From: Caballeronia sp. LZ062
Lineage (GTDB): Bacteria > Pseudomonadota > Gammaproteobacteria > Burkholderiales > Burkholderiaceae
Length of the DNA stretch: 64,000 nucleotides
Assembly: GCF_031450785.1 (NCBI RefSeq)
Contig: NZ_JARTWB010000002.1
Coordinates: 682,001-746,000 of the forward strand
Direction: 5' to 3'
The position numbers and the translations under genes are program-made. A model generated the notes under the pieces. It worked only from the letters and a program-made list of their open reading frames with translations. It searched no databases and had not been told where the DNA came from. Numbering within the stretch: position 1 is the first letter of the stretch; each line of letters starts with the position of its first letter. This document shows positions 1 to 9,170 of this stretch, one piece after another.

Positions 1-832
1 TCAACGCGTCGCCCCATGCGAGCGCGCCCTTGCCGGCCTGCGTTTCAGCGACCGGAATGCCGTGCTTGTGCGCGAAGTCGCGCAGCGCGTCCGTCGCGAG
101 GCCGTAGAGCACGCCGCCGCCCGACACGATCATCGGCTCGCGCGATTCACGCAGCAGCGCGGCGGCACGCTCGATCTCGCGCGCCGATGCAGCCGGCGCA
201 TGAAACTCGACCACACGCGGCTCGAAGAACGAAGCAGGGTAGTCATACGCCATCGCCTGCACGTCTTGTGGCAACGCGAGCGTCACGGGACCGCATTGCG
301 CCGCATCGGTCAAGACGCGAATGGCGCGCGGCAACGCGCTCAGCAACTGCGCGGGATGCACGATACGATCGAAGTAACGCGACACGGCCTTGAGCGCATC
401 GTTCGCCGATGCCCCGCCATCATGCGCATCTTCGACTTGCTGCAACACGGGATCAGGCGCGCGCGAGACGAAGATGTCGCCTGGCAAAAGCAGCACCGGC
501 AAGCGGTTGACATGCGCGAGCGCAGCCGCTGTGACGAGATTCGTCGCGCCCGGGCCGATAGATGTCGTCACCGCCATCATGCGGCGCCGCATGTGCGCCT
601 TGGCGAAGGCAATCGCGCTATGCGCCATCGCCTGCTCGTTATGCGCGCGATACGTCGGCAATTCCTCGCGATGGCGATAGAGCGCCTCGCCCATGCCCGC
701 GACGTTGCCATGCCCAAAGATCGCGAAAACGCCGCCGAAAAGCGGCTCGCCGTGTTCCGTGCGCAGTGCCGCGAGATAGCGCACGAGCGCCTGCGCAGCG
801 GTCAGTGTGATGGTGGAAGCCACTGCGTTCAT
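1..832 (-). CDS. iolD: IolD, trihydroxycyclohexane-1,2-dione hydrolase (partial, runs off the left edge)
   Basis: This is a ThDP-dependent enzyme that hydrolytically opens the inositol-derived ring (3D-(3,5/4)-trihydroxycyclohexane-1,2-dione) to 5-deoxy-glucuronate in myo-inositol catabolism. About 277 N-terminal residues are visible. They include the cofactor-activating glutamate in RAHNEQAMAH (E66) and the GPGATNLVTAAALAH stretch of the pyrimidine-binding domain; the C-terminal ThDP-diphosphate half lies outside the window. The ATG at 832-830 overlaps the iolC stop as ATGA and has AGGAG eight bases upstream, so it is probably translationally coupled to iolC. The family call is firm because the context is inositol genes; on sequence alone the N-terminal domain resembles any acetolactate-synthase-like enzyme. 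Confidence 0.93.
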   Translation of the reverse strand, partial: MNAVASTITLTAAQALVRYLAALRTEHGEPLFGGVFAIFGHGNVAGMGEALYRHREELPTYRAHNEQAMAHSAIAFAKAHMRRRMMAVTTSIGPGATNLVTAAALAHVNRLPVLLLPGDIFVSRAPDPVLQQVEDAHDGGASANDALKAVSRYFDRIVHPAQLLSALPRAIRVLTDAAQCGPVTLALPQDVQAMAYDYPASFFEPRVVEFHAPAASAREIERAAALLRESREPMIVSGGGVLYGLATDALRDFAHKHGIPVAETQAGKGALAWGDAL

Positions 833-2835
833 GCGGCTTGCTCCTGAGTTGCGTGAAGGGTCTTGATATCGGCTGTCGTGTCCTGCGATGCGCGGGCGTC
901 GCGCCATGCCGCGATCAAAGTCTCGAACGTGCGGCGCACGCGGCCAATAAGTTCCTCGTCGGTTATCTCACCCGCGAGCCATGCGTGGCTCGGCTCATGA
1001 AAGATCGTGCGGCCAACTGTGAAGCCTTTGCATGTCTTCGACAAAGCCGCTTCCCTGAAGCCATCGCGCAACTGATCGACGCCCGCGGACAATCCCAGCA
1101 GCACGACGCCACGGCAATACGGATCGCGTTCGGCGATCAGGCCATCGACGGCTTGCCATTGCGCCGCGCTCATCGGTTCGAGCTTCCACCATTCGGGGTA
1201 TAACTGAAGGTTATAGAGCCGCTTCAGCGCGCGATACACGGTGTCGTCTGCAACGGGCGGTCCGTTCTTCGGCACGATCACTTCGAGCAGCAATTCGTGG
1301 CCGCTTGCCTGCACTGCATCGTAGAGCGCGCGCAACTGCGCTTCCTGTTCGAGCCGCACGTCGTGCGGATGATCCGGGTGATAGTGAACGAGGCACTTCA
1401 CCACATGCTCGCGCGGCCATTCGATGAGCGTCGTGCCGATCGATCGGCCATGATCGAAGACGAGCGGCATGGAGCCGGGCAACTCCACGGGCCGGCCGAT
1501 CCACCAGCCGCGCCCCGTTGCCGCGTTCAGCGCATCCTGTCCGTAGCGGTCGTCGATCAATACGCCGATGCGTCCTTCGAGTTGCAGCTCCTTTTCCGTC
1601 TGCGCGACCGCTTCGACGAACGCGCCTTTGAGCCTAGAAATGCGCGCTTCGCTTGCGCCCGTTTGCTGCACGAGTTCGAAGAACTGGTTGCGATGATCGA
1701 ATGCAAAACCCAGCACTTCGTCCCATGCCTTGCGCGCGGGGCTCACGCGATGCAGCCGTGCGAGCGTCGCATCGCGGTCGGGGCGGCGCATGCGTGCTGG
1801 GTCTTGTTTGGCCGACGCGAGGAAATAGTCGAGTTCGGCGGGCGTCGGCATCGCGGGCGCGCAGCCGTGTCGCGAAACGACGAGCGCGCCGCATGCATTC
1901 GCCGCGCTCGCGCAGGCTTCGAGCGGCGCGTCGCGCAGCCATCCGGAGAGGAAGCCCGAAGCGAATGCATCGCCTGCGCCGAGCACGTTCAGCACTTCCA
2001 CTTCGACGCCGCCGTGAACCGGCGCATCGTCGATGGAAGCGGGCACCGCGCCTTCAATGATCGAGCATCCGAGCGGCCCGCGCTTCACCACGAGCGTCGC
2101 GCTCGTGACGGTACGCACCATCGTGAGCGCATCGATGAGACGGTCTTTGCCGCCCGCGATACGGAACTCTTCTTCGGTGCCGATCACGAGATCCATTAGC
2201 GGCAAAATGCGCTGCAAATGCGCGGTCACGCCTTCGTTGGCGACAAAGCGCGTTTCGCCGTCGGCCTTCCCCGTGAGACCCCACAGCACCGGCCGATAGT
2301 CGATATCGAGAATCGTGCGCACCTGATTGCGTCGCGCATATTCCAGCGCGCGGCGGCTCGTGCGGTTCACGTGCTCCGTCGAGAAGTGTGTGCCCGTGAT
2401 CAGCAGCGCCTTCGATGACGCGATATACGCTTCGTCGAAATCGCTTTCGTCGACGGCCATGTCCGCGCAGTTCTCGCGATAGAAGACGAGCGGAAACGTA
2501 TCGCGATCTTCTATGCCGAGCAGAACGAGCGCGGTCAGCCGCTCGGGATCGGTTCGAACATGGCTGATATCGCAGCCTTCGCGCGCGAGCGTTTCGGTGA
2601 GAAAGCGCCCCATGTGATCGTTGCCGACGCGAGCGAGCATCGACGACTTGAGCCCGAGCCGCGCGCAGCCGAATGCGATATTCGCCGACGATCCGCCGAG
2701 ATACTTCGCAAACGTCGATACGTCTTCGAGCCGCGCGCCGACTTGCTGCGCATACAGATCGACGGCGAGACGCCCGAGGCACACGATGTCGCGCGTGCGG
2801 TCCGGTGCGAAGCGAGAGAAGTTTTGTGCAGGCAT
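829..2835 (-). CDS. iolC: IolC, 5-dehydro-2-deoxygluconokinase fused to a DUF2090 domain
   Basis: The kinase phosphorylates 5-dehydro-2-deoxy-D-gluconate on C6 in inositol breakdown. Residues ~15-335 are a PfkB/ribokinase domain with GGSSANIAFG (47-56) and the GAGD anion-hole motif (286-289; D289 is the expected catalytic base). Residues ~345-640 form a DUF2090 domain; fusions of this type are named bifunctional kinase/5-dehydro-2-deoxyphosphogluconate aldolase, so the protein may also supply the IolJ step. At 668 aa it is about twice the length of a stand-alone Bacillus IolC. It lies between the ABC ATPase gene (17 bp upstream) and iolD (4-bp overlap), in one minus-strand operon. The kinase call is secure; the aldolase activity is known only by family assignment. 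Confidence 0.93.
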   Translation of the reverse strand: MPAQNFSRFAPDRTRDIVCLGRLAVDLYAQQVGARLEDVSTFAKYLGGSSANIAFGCARLGLKSSMLARVGNDHMGRFLTETLAREGCDISHVRTDPERLTALVLLGIEDRDTFPLVFYRENCADMAVDESDFDEAYIASSKALLITGTHFSTEHVNRTSRRALEYARRNQVRTILDIDYRPVLWGLTGKADGETRFVANEGVTAHLQRILPLMDLVIGTEEEFRIAGGKDRLIDALTMVRTVTSATLVVKRGPLGCSIIEGAVPASIDDAPVHGGVEVEVLNVLGAGDAFASGFLSGWLRDAPLEACASAANACGALVVSRHGCAPAMPTPAELDYFLASAKQDPARMRRPDRDATLARLHRVSPARKAWDEVLGFAFDHRNQFFELVQQTGASEARISRLKGAFVEAVAQTEKELQLEGRIGVLIDDRYGQDALNAATGRGWWIGRPVELPGSMPLVFDHGRSIGTTLIEWPREHVVKCLVHYHPDHPHDVRLEQEAQLRALYDAVQASGHELLLEVIVPKNGPPVADDTVYRALKRLYNLQLYPEWWKLEPMSAAQWQAVDGLIAERDPYCRGVVLLGLSAGVDQLRDGFREAALSKTCKGFTVGRTIFHEPSHAWLAGEITDEELIGRVRRTFETLIAAWRDARASQDTTADIKTLHATQEQAA

Positions 2836-2852
2836 GAATGAAGTCCTCGGTA

Positions 2853-3641
2853 TCAGATGGTCGCGCCTTCGAGTTCGCCGATCATCTTTTGCATCTCTGC
2901 GCCGCCCGCCATCATGTCGAGCACTTCGTTCTTCGTGATGGTGTCCTTCGTGAAGGTGCCCATCGAACGGCCGCGATTGAGCAGCGTGAACGAGTCGCCG
3001 ATCGGATACGCGTGATGCACGTTATGCGTGATGAAGATCACCGATATGCCTTTTGCGCGCGCCTTGTGAATGAGCTTGAGCACGTTGAAGCTCTGCTTCA
3101 CGCCGAGCGCGGCCGTCGGTTCGTCCAGAATCAGCACGCGTGCGCCGAAGTGAATGGCGCGCGCAATCGCGAGACATTGCTTTTCGCCGCCGGACATGGT
3201 GCCGATGGGCTGATGCGGATCACGCACGTGGATGCCCATTTCCGCAAGTTTGGCGCGTGACGTTTGGGCGGCGAGATCGAGGTCCATCACGCTGAAAAGG
3301 CCGAAACGTTTCTTCTGCGGTTCGCGGCCCATGAAGAAATTGCGCGCGACCGACAGAAGCGGCACGAGCGCCAGATCCTGATACACCGTCGCGATGCCCA
3401 GATCGAGCGCCTCTTTCGGCGATTCGAAATGCACGGGCTTGCCATCGACCAGATACTGACCGGAAGAGGGCGCATGCACGCCGGCCAGCGTCTTGATGAG
3501 CGTGGACTTGCCCGCGCCGTTATCGCCGAGCAGACAGTGCACTTCGCCGCGTTTGAGCCGCAGCGTCACGCCGTTGAGCGCAATCACCTTGCCGAAGAAC
3601 TTGCTGACGTTTTCGAGCGCGAGAATGTTGTCGTCGTTCAT
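2853..3641 (-). CDS. Sugar (inositol-type) ABC transporter ATP-binding protein
   Basis: This is the cytoplasmic ATPase of a carbohydrate importer, 262 aa with a single nucleotide-binding domain like FrcA rather than the ~500-aa double-domain RbsA type. Visible motifs are Walker [10 protein letters not shown] (39-47), signature MSGGE (149-153) and Walker B VLILDEPT (169-176). I chose the ATG at 3641 because GAGGA lies eight bases upstream; an alternative ATG at 3656 overlaps the permease stop but lacks a comparable ribosome site. The gene is between the permease (12 bp upstream) and iolC in the same operon, so myo-inositol is the likely substrate. That specificity is inferred from context only. 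Confidence 0.92.
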   Translation of the reverse strand: MNDDNILALENVSKFFGKVIALNGVTLRLKRGEVHCLLGDNGAGKSTLIKTLAGVHAPSSGQYLVDGKPVHFESPKEALDLGIATVYQDLALVPLLSVARNFFMGREPQKKRFGLFSVMDLDLAAQTSRAKLAEMGIHVRDPHQPIGTMSGGEKQCLAIARAIHFGARVLILDEPTAALGVKQSFNVLKLIHKARAKGISVIFITHNVHHAYPIGDSFTLLNRGRSMGTFTKDTITKNEVLDMMAGGAEMQKMIGELEGATI

Positions 3642-3652
3642 GGCGTTCGTCC

Positions 3653-4822
3653 TCATTGCGCCTGCGACACGCGGCGGCGCACGTAGTGATTGAAGAGCAC
3701 GGCGATCAGCAGCATCACGCCGAGAAACACGCGGAACCAGTCGGAGCTGACGTTCGTGTACGTGATGCCGATTTGCACAACACCAAAGATTAGCGCTCCG
3801 AAACATGCGCCGACGACCGAACCGTAACCGCCCGTGAGCAACGTTCCGCCGATGACCGCCGCGATGATCGCTTCGAATTCCTTCTGCAGGCCGCGATCCG
3901 CCGCCGCCGAGCCGATGTCGCACACTTGCAGCACGGCGAAGAGGCACGAGCAGAACGCGGTCAGCACGAAGAGCGATATCTTCACGCGCTTGACCGGCAC
4001 GCCGACGTTCTTCGCGGCGTTCGAATCGCCGCCGACCGCGAGAATCCAGTTGCCGTAGCGCGTTTTCGCGAGCACGAACGCGCCGATCGCCGCGAGCACG
4101 AACCACCAGATGATGACCTTCGGAATGCCCGGCACGAGCGGTTCGCCGCTATCCAGCAGCTTGCCGATGCCCAGATGCGCGAGCCACGTGAAGAAGCCGT
4201 GCAGCGCGACGCCATGAAAAAGCGTATCGGCGACCCAGTCCTTCTGCGCGAGATCGCCGACACCGGAGATGATCGTGCGGTCCGCGAACATGATCGACAG
4301 TGCGAGCGTCAGACCGCGCAGAATGAACAGAAACGCGAGCGTGACGATGAACGACGGCAATCGCGTGCGCATCACGAGATAGCCGTTGAGCGCGCCGAGC
4401 AGCATGGACGCGACGAACGCAAAGAGAATCGAGACGGAGATCGGCCAATAAAAATAGACCGAAGGCAGCGCGACCATCATGCCGGCAAAGCCGATCATCG
4501 AGCCGATGGACAAGTCGAACTCACCCGCGATCATCAAGAGGCACGCGCCGACCGCGAGTAATCCTAAGTAAGCGGCGACCTGTGACCAGTTCATCACGCC
4601 GTCGAGGTTGAACATGCCCGACGAACCCGCGCCGAAGCCGAACACCAGGAACACGAGCACCGTGCCCGAAATGGCCGCGAATTCCGGGCGATTCAGGAAA
4701 TGCCCGAACCACGACTGCCGGCGCACGCGCTCGTCCGATAGCCTGTCCTTGTCGGTCGCAGCGTCGGCGCTGTCGTGCTGGGGATTCGCGTGTGGAGGAT
4801 AGTGCTTGCCGGCTACGCCCAT
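3653..4822 (-). CDS. Sugar ABC transporter permease (RbsC/FrcC family)
   Basis: An inner-membrane permease of 389 aa with a hydrophilic N-terminal ~60 residues and about ten hydrophobic segments, including a stretch near residue 100 ([23 protein letters not shown], cited by position 82-105) typical of the BPD_transp_2 family. It forms the channel used with the ATPase and the periplasmic binding protein encoded on either side. The start at 4822 has AAGGAG five bases upstream. It is 138 bp downstream of the binding-protein gene, with a GC-rich inverted repeat in that gap. Inositol as substrate is inferred from the surrounding iol genes. Confidence 0.92.
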   Translation of the reverse strand: MGVAGKHYPPHANPQHDSADAATDKDRLSDERVRRQSWFGHFLNRPEFAAISGTVLVFLVFGFGAGSSGMFNLDGVMNWSQVAAYLGLLAVGACLLMIAGEFDLSIGSMIGFAGMMVALPSVYFYWPISVSILFAFVASMLLGALNGYLVMRTRLPSFIVTLAFLFILRGLTLALSIMFADRTIISGVGDLAQKDWVADTLFHGVALHGFFTWLAHLGIGKLLDSGEPLVPGIPKVIIWWFVLAAIGAFVLAKTRYGNWILAVGGDSNAAKNVGVPVKRVKISLFVLTAFCSCLFAVLQVCDIGSAAADRGLQKEFEAIIAAVIGGTLLTGGYGSVVGACFGALIFGVVQIGITYTNVSSDWFRVFLGVMLLIAVLFNHYVRRRVSQAQ

Positions 4823-4917
4823 GATGGCTCCTTGAAACGATAGCGATGCAGTAACGATGCGTGCGTGCCTGCCGCGCCCACGCATGGACGCCGCAGAGGG
4901 TCATGTCGGAGAAAAGC

Positions 4918-4942
4918 GGGCGGCCCGCCCGGGGCGCCGCCC
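4918..4942 (-). other. GC-rich inverted repeat between binding-protein and permease genes
   Basis: GGGCGGC at 4918-4924 pairs with GCCGCCC at 4936-4942 around an 11-base loop, with no T-run on either side. Such intergenic hairpins downstream of binding-protein genes often protect the upstream message and make the binding protein more abundant than the membrane parts. That role is inferred from position. Confidence 0.4.
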
Positions 4943-4960
4943 GAAGCGGTCAACCGTGCA

Positions 4961-6013
4961 TTAGCGATACTGCCCGGCGTACTTCACGACCTTGTCGAGA
5001 TTGTCTTTAGTGATGAAGCCCGGGCCCGAGCGGATGTTCTTCGGGCCATACGACGGCTGCAAGCCATACGTCTCGAGGCGCGCCTTGAACTTGGGATTCG
5101 CTTCGAGAAGCTGGCGGATCTTCGCCGGATCGGTGGTGTGCTCCTTCTTCACGATGGAGAGCACCGCGACCGGAATGTAGCCCTGCAAGTACGGTTGCTG
5201 ATCGATGGCGAACTTGATCGTGCCGTCCTTGATCGCCTTCGCGATGTCATCGGAGAAGTCGAAGGTCACGAAATAGACCTTGTTTTGCAGGCCCATTTGT
5301 GTGACGGCTTTGAGCGTCGCGGACGCGGGCGTCGGTCCGAGCGTGAGAATCGCCTGCGTATCCGGATGATTGCGCAGGAACGCCGACACCTTCGACTGGA
5401 TCTCGGTCGGGTCCTGTCCCGAGTCCACCGTGGACGCCTTGTAGTCCACGCCGATGGCATCCGCGAAACCGCGGCAACGATCGAACGACACGGTGTTCGT
5501 CGCGATATGGTTCACGCACAGGAACGACTTCACGCCGGCCGCTTTCGCCTTTTCGCCCGCCGCCTTGCCCGCCACGTACTCCGGTTGACCGATGTGCATG
5601 ATCGCGCCCAGTTGTGCGCTCTGTTCCTCGGTGCCGGAATTGATCGTGACGAGCGGGATCTTCTTGGCCGTCACCTTGTTGAGCGCGCTCTTCAGCACGT
5701 CGAAGTCTGCGATCGTCGTGATGACGCCGTCGTAATTGCGCGCGGCGGCCTGTTCGATGAGACGCGCCATGTCGGCGATGTCGCCGTTGGGCGGATTGCG
5801 ATAGTCGGTCTGGACGTTGAAGTCCTCGTCCGCCTGTTTGATCGCGTTCTTGATGGTGTTCCACCACGAGTCCGAGTCCGGCGCGTGGCTGATTAGCACG
5901 AATCTGGCGTCCGGCGCCGCGTGAGCGGGGGACGTCGTGAACAACGCGGCGCTGCACAGCGCAGCAGCAGCCGCCAGCGCGCGCAGCGCGGCCCGACCGT
6001 TGCAAAGGGTCAT
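4961..6013 (-). CDS. Sugar ABC transporter substrate-binding protein (likely inositol)
   Basis: A periplasmic binding protein of 350 aa in the Peripla_BP_4 (ribose/inositol-type) family. The first ~30 residues form a signal peptide: a basic start, an alanine-rich hydrophobic core and an AHA-A cleavage site. The mature part begins with ARFVLISHAPDSDSWW and carries repeated sugar-binding-fold features such as GVITTIADFDVLKSAL and LTLGPTPASA. The ATG at 6013 follows GGTGGAG closely; a GTG nine bases upstream is also in frame. It is the promoter-proximal gene of the minus-strand iol operon, divergent from iolR. Binding of myo-inositol is inferred from the neighbours. Confidence 0.92.
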   Translation of the reverse strand: MTLCNGRAALRALAAAAALCSAALFTTSPAHAAPDARFVLISHAPDSDSWWNTIKNAIKQADEDFNVQTDYRNPPNGDIADMARLIEQAAARNYDGVITTIADFDVLKSALNKVTAKKIPLVTINSGTEEQSAQLGAIMHIGQPEYVAGKAAGEKAKAAGVKSFLCVNHIATNTVSFDRCRGFADAIGVDYKASTVDSGQDPTEIQSKVSAFLRNHPDTQAILTLGPTPASATLKAVTQMGLQNKVYFVTFDFSDDIAKAIKDGTIKFAIDQQPYLQGYIPVAVLSIVKKEHTTDPAKIRQLLEANPKFKARLETYGLQPSYGPKNIRSGPGFITKDNLDKVVKYAGQYR

Positions 6014-6156
6014 TGTCTCCACCTATCTCGGTTGTTGTCTGGTGTGATCTTTTAGCGAGCCGTTCAGAGGCCCAGAGGCCGCTCGAACCATGCTCACGAG
6101 CAAGAGTAGGTCAGTTTTCAGCGGCCTGCAATAGATATTTCAACGGTGCGACAAAT

Positions 6157-6170
6157 GGAAAATGCTTTCC
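6157..6170. promoter_or_regulatory. Putative IolR operator, GGAA-N6-TTCC
   Basis: The sequence GGAAAATGCTTTCC has 5-bp inverted arms and exactly matches GGAA-N6-TTCC, the motif I recall being reported for the RpiR-type IolR repressor of Sinorhizobium meliloti. It lies between the divergent iol transcription units, and its right half overlaps the -35 region of the iolR promoter. A further TTCC half-site follows at 6174-6177. Repression of iolR-iolG by IolR, relieved by an inositol intermediate, is the expected circuit. Confidence 0.7.
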
Positions 6171-6195
6171 AATTTCCGCGCACGCTTTCTATAAT
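6166..6195 (+). promoter_or_regulatory. Putative sigma-70 promoter for iolR-iolG
   Basis: A perfect TATAAT at 6190-6195 lies 18 bp after TTTCCA (6166-6171, four of six matches to TTGACA). Transcription would begin near 6202, about 40 bases ahead of the iolR ATG. The -35 lies inside the putative IolR operator. Confidence 0.6.
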
Positions 6196-6242
6196 CGCCA
6201 GCACCGGCGCTCGCTTTCGGGCACCGACGAACCGGGCTTTCC

Positions 6243-7121
6243 ATGCAGGATGAAACCAGTACCGACGTGCTTTCCGTCGACGACCTGATGCAGCGGATCA
6301 CCGATGCCTACGACTCGCTGCCGCGCCAGTTGAAGAGCGTGGCGTCGTATATCGAGCAGCATCGGCAGAGCGTGATGATGGACCGCACGAGCGATATCGC
6401 CGCGTCGTGCGGCGTGCATCCGTCCGCGGTCGTGCGTTTCGCGCAGCGTTTCGGCTTCTCCGGCTTCTCCGACCTTCAGGCGGTGTTCCGGCAGGCGTAT
6501 GCGGGCGGGAGCACGGCGCAGAGCTACCAGCAGCGCATCCGCAAGCTGATCGACGAGAAAGCTGGCGTCGCGTCGGGCGTTTCCGTGGCGCGCGAATTCA
6601 TCGCGGCGAGCCGCGCGGGCCTCGACGAACTCGAAGCCGGAATCGACGACGCGCAGTTCGAAGCCGCCGTCGAGATGCTGGAGAAGGCGGAGAACATCTA
6701 TGTGATCGGCGTGCGCCGCTCGTTCGCGGTGGCGAGCTACATCGTCTATGCGCTCGGCCATACGAAAAAGCGCGTGCATCTGATTTCGGGCGTCGGCGGC
6801 ATGTTCCGCGAACAGATTCGCAGCGTGAAAAAGGGCGATGTGCTGATTGCGATCAGCTTCGCGCCGTACGGCAAGGAGACGCAATACTGCGTGCGCGCGG
6901 CGCAGCATCACGGCGCGGCGACGCTCGTCATCACCGATAGCCAGCTTTCGCCGCTCGCGCGTCACGCGAGCGCGAGCCTGCTCGTGAAGGAGGGCAGCGC
7001 GTTCGCGTTCCGCTCGCTCACGAGCACCATCTGCCTGTGCCAGGCGCTGTTTATCGCGCTCGCGTACCGGCTCGAATTGAACGTCGAAGAATCCAGGGAG
7101 ACAGGCGGTTATGACGATTGA
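6243..7121 (+). CDS. iolR: IolR-like transcriptional regulator, MurR/RpiR family
   Basis: A 292-aa regulator with an N-terminal RpiR helix-turn-helix (residues ~10-85; ...SDIAASCGVHPSAVVRFAQRFGFSGFSDLQ region) and a C-terminal SIS phosphosugar-binding domain (~125-265) holding IYVIGVRRSFAVASY and the DVLIAISFAPYG loop. SIS domains of this family sense sugar phosphates, here presumably an inositol-pathway intermediate such as the IolC product. The stop overlaps the iolG start by 11 bp, so regulator and dehydrogenase are co-transcribed. It is divergent from the transporter-iolC-iolD operon, the usual place for a local regulator. The role as inositol repressor is inferred from context and the GGAA-N6-TTCC site. 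Confidence 0.88.
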   Translation: MQDETSTDVLSVDDLMQRITDAYDSLPRQLKSVASYIEQHRQSVMMDRTSDIAASCGVHPSAVVRFAQRFGFSGFSDLQAVFRQAYAGGSTAQSYQQRIRKLIDEKAGVASGVSVAREFIAASRAGLDELEAGIDDAQFEAAVEMLEKAENIYVIGVRRSFAVASYIVYALGHTKKRVHLISGVGGMFREQIRSVKKGDVLIAISFAPYGKETQYCVRAAQHHGAATLVITDSQLSPLARHASASLLVKEGSAFAFRSLTSTICLCQALFIALAYRLELNVEESRETGGYDD

Positions 7122-8115
7122 CGTGGCGGTGTTTGGTGCGGGGCGCATCGGCAAGATTCACGCGGCGAATCTGGCGCGGCAGCCGGGCGTGCGGCTGAAG
7201 TATGTCGTCGATGTGAACCGTGACGCGGCGGCCGCGCTTGCGGAACAGCACGGCGCTCAGGTGGCCGATATCGACGGCGCAATGGGCGATGCGACGATCG
7301 GCGCGACCGTCGTGTGTTCGAGCACGGACACGCACGCGGACCTCATCATGCAGTCGGCCTCACAGGGCAAGCACGTGTTCTGCGAGAAGCCGGTGGACCT
7401 CACGCTCGAACGCGCGCGCGCCTGCGCTGATGCGGTGGAGCGCGCGGGCGTCGTGTGCATGATCGGCTTTCAGCGGCGCTTCGATCCGACGTTCTCGGCG
7501 CTGAAGGCGCGCGTCGAAGCGGGCGAGATCGGCGATCCGGAAATGCTGATCGTCACGAGCCGCGATCCGGGCGCGCCGCCGGTGGAGTACATCAAGCATT
7601 CGGGCGGCATCTTCAAGGACATGCTGATCCACGACTTCGACATCTTCCGCTGGATGCTCGACGACGAAGCGGAGACGCTGCACGCGACCGGCAGTTGCCT
7701 CTCCGATCCGGCTATCGCGGATGCCGGCGATATCGACTCGACCGCGGTGACGATCCGCACGAAGCGCGGCCGGCTGTGCCAGATCAACACGGCGCGGCGC
7801 GCGGCGTATGGCTACGATCAGCGGTTCGAATTGCTCGGCAGCGCCGGCATGCTTCAGGCGGGCAACGTGCGTCCGACCGAAGTCACCGCATATTCGAAGA
7901 CTGCCGTCTCGTCGGACGTGCCCGAAGCGTTCTTTCTCGAACGGTATCGCGCGGCGTATGCCCTGGAAATCGCGCATTTCTTCGATGCCGTGAATCGCGG
8001 CAAGCCGGTGCGCACGACGGTCGCGGACGGCCTGAAGGCGCTGGAACTGGCCGAAGCCGCGACGCTTTCGTGGCGCGAGAAGCGCATCGTGCGGCTTGCG
8101 GAGCAAGCGGCGTGA
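7111..8115 (+). CDS. iolG: IolG, inositol 2-dehydrogenase
   Basis: A 334-aa NAD-dependent oxidoreductase of the Gfo/Idh/MocA family that oxidises myo-inositol to 2-keto-myo-inositol, the first pathway step. The N-terminal Rossmann fold has GAGRIG (9-14), the conserved EKP is at 92-94, and the DMLIHDFDIF segment carries the catalytic Asp/His pair of inositol dehydrogenases. Its start lies within the end of iolR, and its stop overlaps the next gene as GTGA, so three genes are tightly coupled. It is distinguished from the neighbouring paralogue by closer agreement with known IolG proteins (GGIFKDMLIHDFDI). Confidence 0.92.
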   Translation: MTIDVAVFGAGRIGKIHAANLARQPGVRLKYVVDVNRDAAAALAEQHGAQVADIDGAMGDATIGATVVCSSTDTHADLIMQSASQGKHVFCEKPVDLTLERARACADAVERAGVVCMIGFQRRFDPTFSALKARVEAGEIGDPEMLIVTSRDPGAPPVEYIKHSGGIFKDMLIHDFDIFRWMLDDEAETLHATGSCLSDPAIADAGDIDSTAVTIRTKRGRLCQINTARRAAYGYDQRFELLGSAGMLQAGNVRPTEVTAYSKTAVSSDVPEAFFLERYRAAYALEIAHFFDAVNRGKPVRTTVADGLKALELAEAATLSWREKRIVRLAEQAA

Positions 8116-9128
8116 GCGCGGTTCGTGTGGGACTCGTCGGGCTCGGGCGGCTGGGACGGCGCCACGCCGAGAATCTCGCGTGGCATGTGCCGTGCGCGAA
8201 GCTCGTTGCTGCTTGCAGTCCCGTCGACGAGGAACGCGCGTGGGCGCGCGAACGCCTGCCGGAGCTTGCGCTCTACGCGGACTACGACGCGCTGCTCGCC
8301 GACGCATCGGTCGATGCGGTGTGGCTCGTCACGCCGACATCGCTGCACGCGCGGCAGATCATCGCCGCGCTGGACGCGGGCAAGCACGTCTTCTGCGAAA
8401 AGCCGCTCTCGCTCGATCTCGCCGAATGCGACCGCGTGATCGAGGCGCACGCGCGGCATCCGCAGTTGCATGTGATGATCGGCTTCGTGCGCCGCTTCGA
8501 CGCGAGTTATCGCGATGCATTCGAGCAGGTCGCGAAAGGCGCGATTGGCCGGCCGTTCATGGTGCGCTCGCAGACCTGCGACAAGAACGACCCCGACGGT
8601 TTCTTCGTGCGTTTCGCGCCGACTTCGGGCGGACTCTTTCTCGATTGCAGCGTGCATGACATCGACCTCGCGCGCTGGATGCTCGGCAATCCGCGTGCAA
8701 AGCGCGTGTTCGCGAGCGGGACGATAGCGATTCACGAAGGCTTGCGCGAATGCGGCGATATCGACAACGGCGTGGGTGTAGTCGAATTCGACGATGGCCG
8801 GCTCGCCATGTTCTACGCCTCGCGCACGATGGCGCATGGACATGATACGCAGACCGAAGTAATCGGCACGGCGGGCGCGTTGTCGGTGGGGCGCAATCCG
8901 CGGCTCAACCGCGTCGAGATCGCGGATGAGCACGGCATGCGCAACGCGTGCACGCCGACGTTCTTCGAGCGTTTCGAGGACGCGTTCTTGCGCGAGGCGC
9001 AGGCGTTCGTCGCGTTGCTGAACGACGGTACGCCGACTGGCCTCACGCTGAACGACGCGCGGGAGGCGACGCGCATCGGCATCGCGTTACGCGAAGCGTA
9101 TGCGAGCGGGCGGCCGGTGGATCTGTGA
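8112..9128 (+). CDS. Second Gfo/Idh/MocA-family dehydrogenase of the iol operon
   Basis: A 338-aa paralogue of IolG with GLGRLG (10-15), an EKPLSLDLAE segment and a DCSVHDIDLARWM active-site region. The GTG start at 8112 overlaps the iolG stop (GTGA). Possible substrates are another inositol stereoisomer (scyllo- or D-chiro-inositol) or the 1-keto form, as for IolW/IolX-type enzymes; the sequence does not decide this. The last eight codons and the following bases are exactly duplicated at 10002-10035, beyond the toxin-antitoxin genes. Confidence 0.85.
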   Translation: MSAVRVGLVGLGRLGRRHAENLAWHVPCAKLVAACSPVDEERAWARERLPELALYADYDALLADASVDAVWLVTPTSLHARQIIAALDAGKHVFCEKPLSLDLAECDRVIEAHARHPQLHVMIGFVRRFDASYRDAFEQVAKGAIGRPFMVRSQTCDKNDPDGFFVRFAPTSGGLFLDCSVHDIDLARWMLGNPRAKRVFASGTIAIHEGLRECGDIDNGVGVVEFDDGRLAMFYASRTMAHGHDTQTEVIGTAGALSVGRNPRLNRVEIADEHGMRNACTPTFFERFEDAFLREAQAFVALLNDGTPTGLTLNDAREATRIGIALREAYASGRPVDL

Positions 9129-9136
9129 GCGCTGCG
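9103..9136 (+). repeat. 34-bp direct repeat, left copy (3' end of the dehydrogenase gene)
   Basis: These 34 bases cover the last codons of the dehydrogenase (SGRPVDL and stop) and eight bases beyond. They recur without mismatch at 10002-10035. The interval between the repeat starts is 899 bp and contains only the toxin-antitoxin pair. Confidence 0.95.
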
Positions 9137-9170
9137 GTAGGCATCGCCCGCGTTCGAGTTGGTCCCGCCG

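Noticed and set aside
62..847. Long plus-strand open frame opposite iolD
   Set aside because: It is the antisense shadow of a clear IolD sequence, rich in Arg/His/Ala with no family resemblance.
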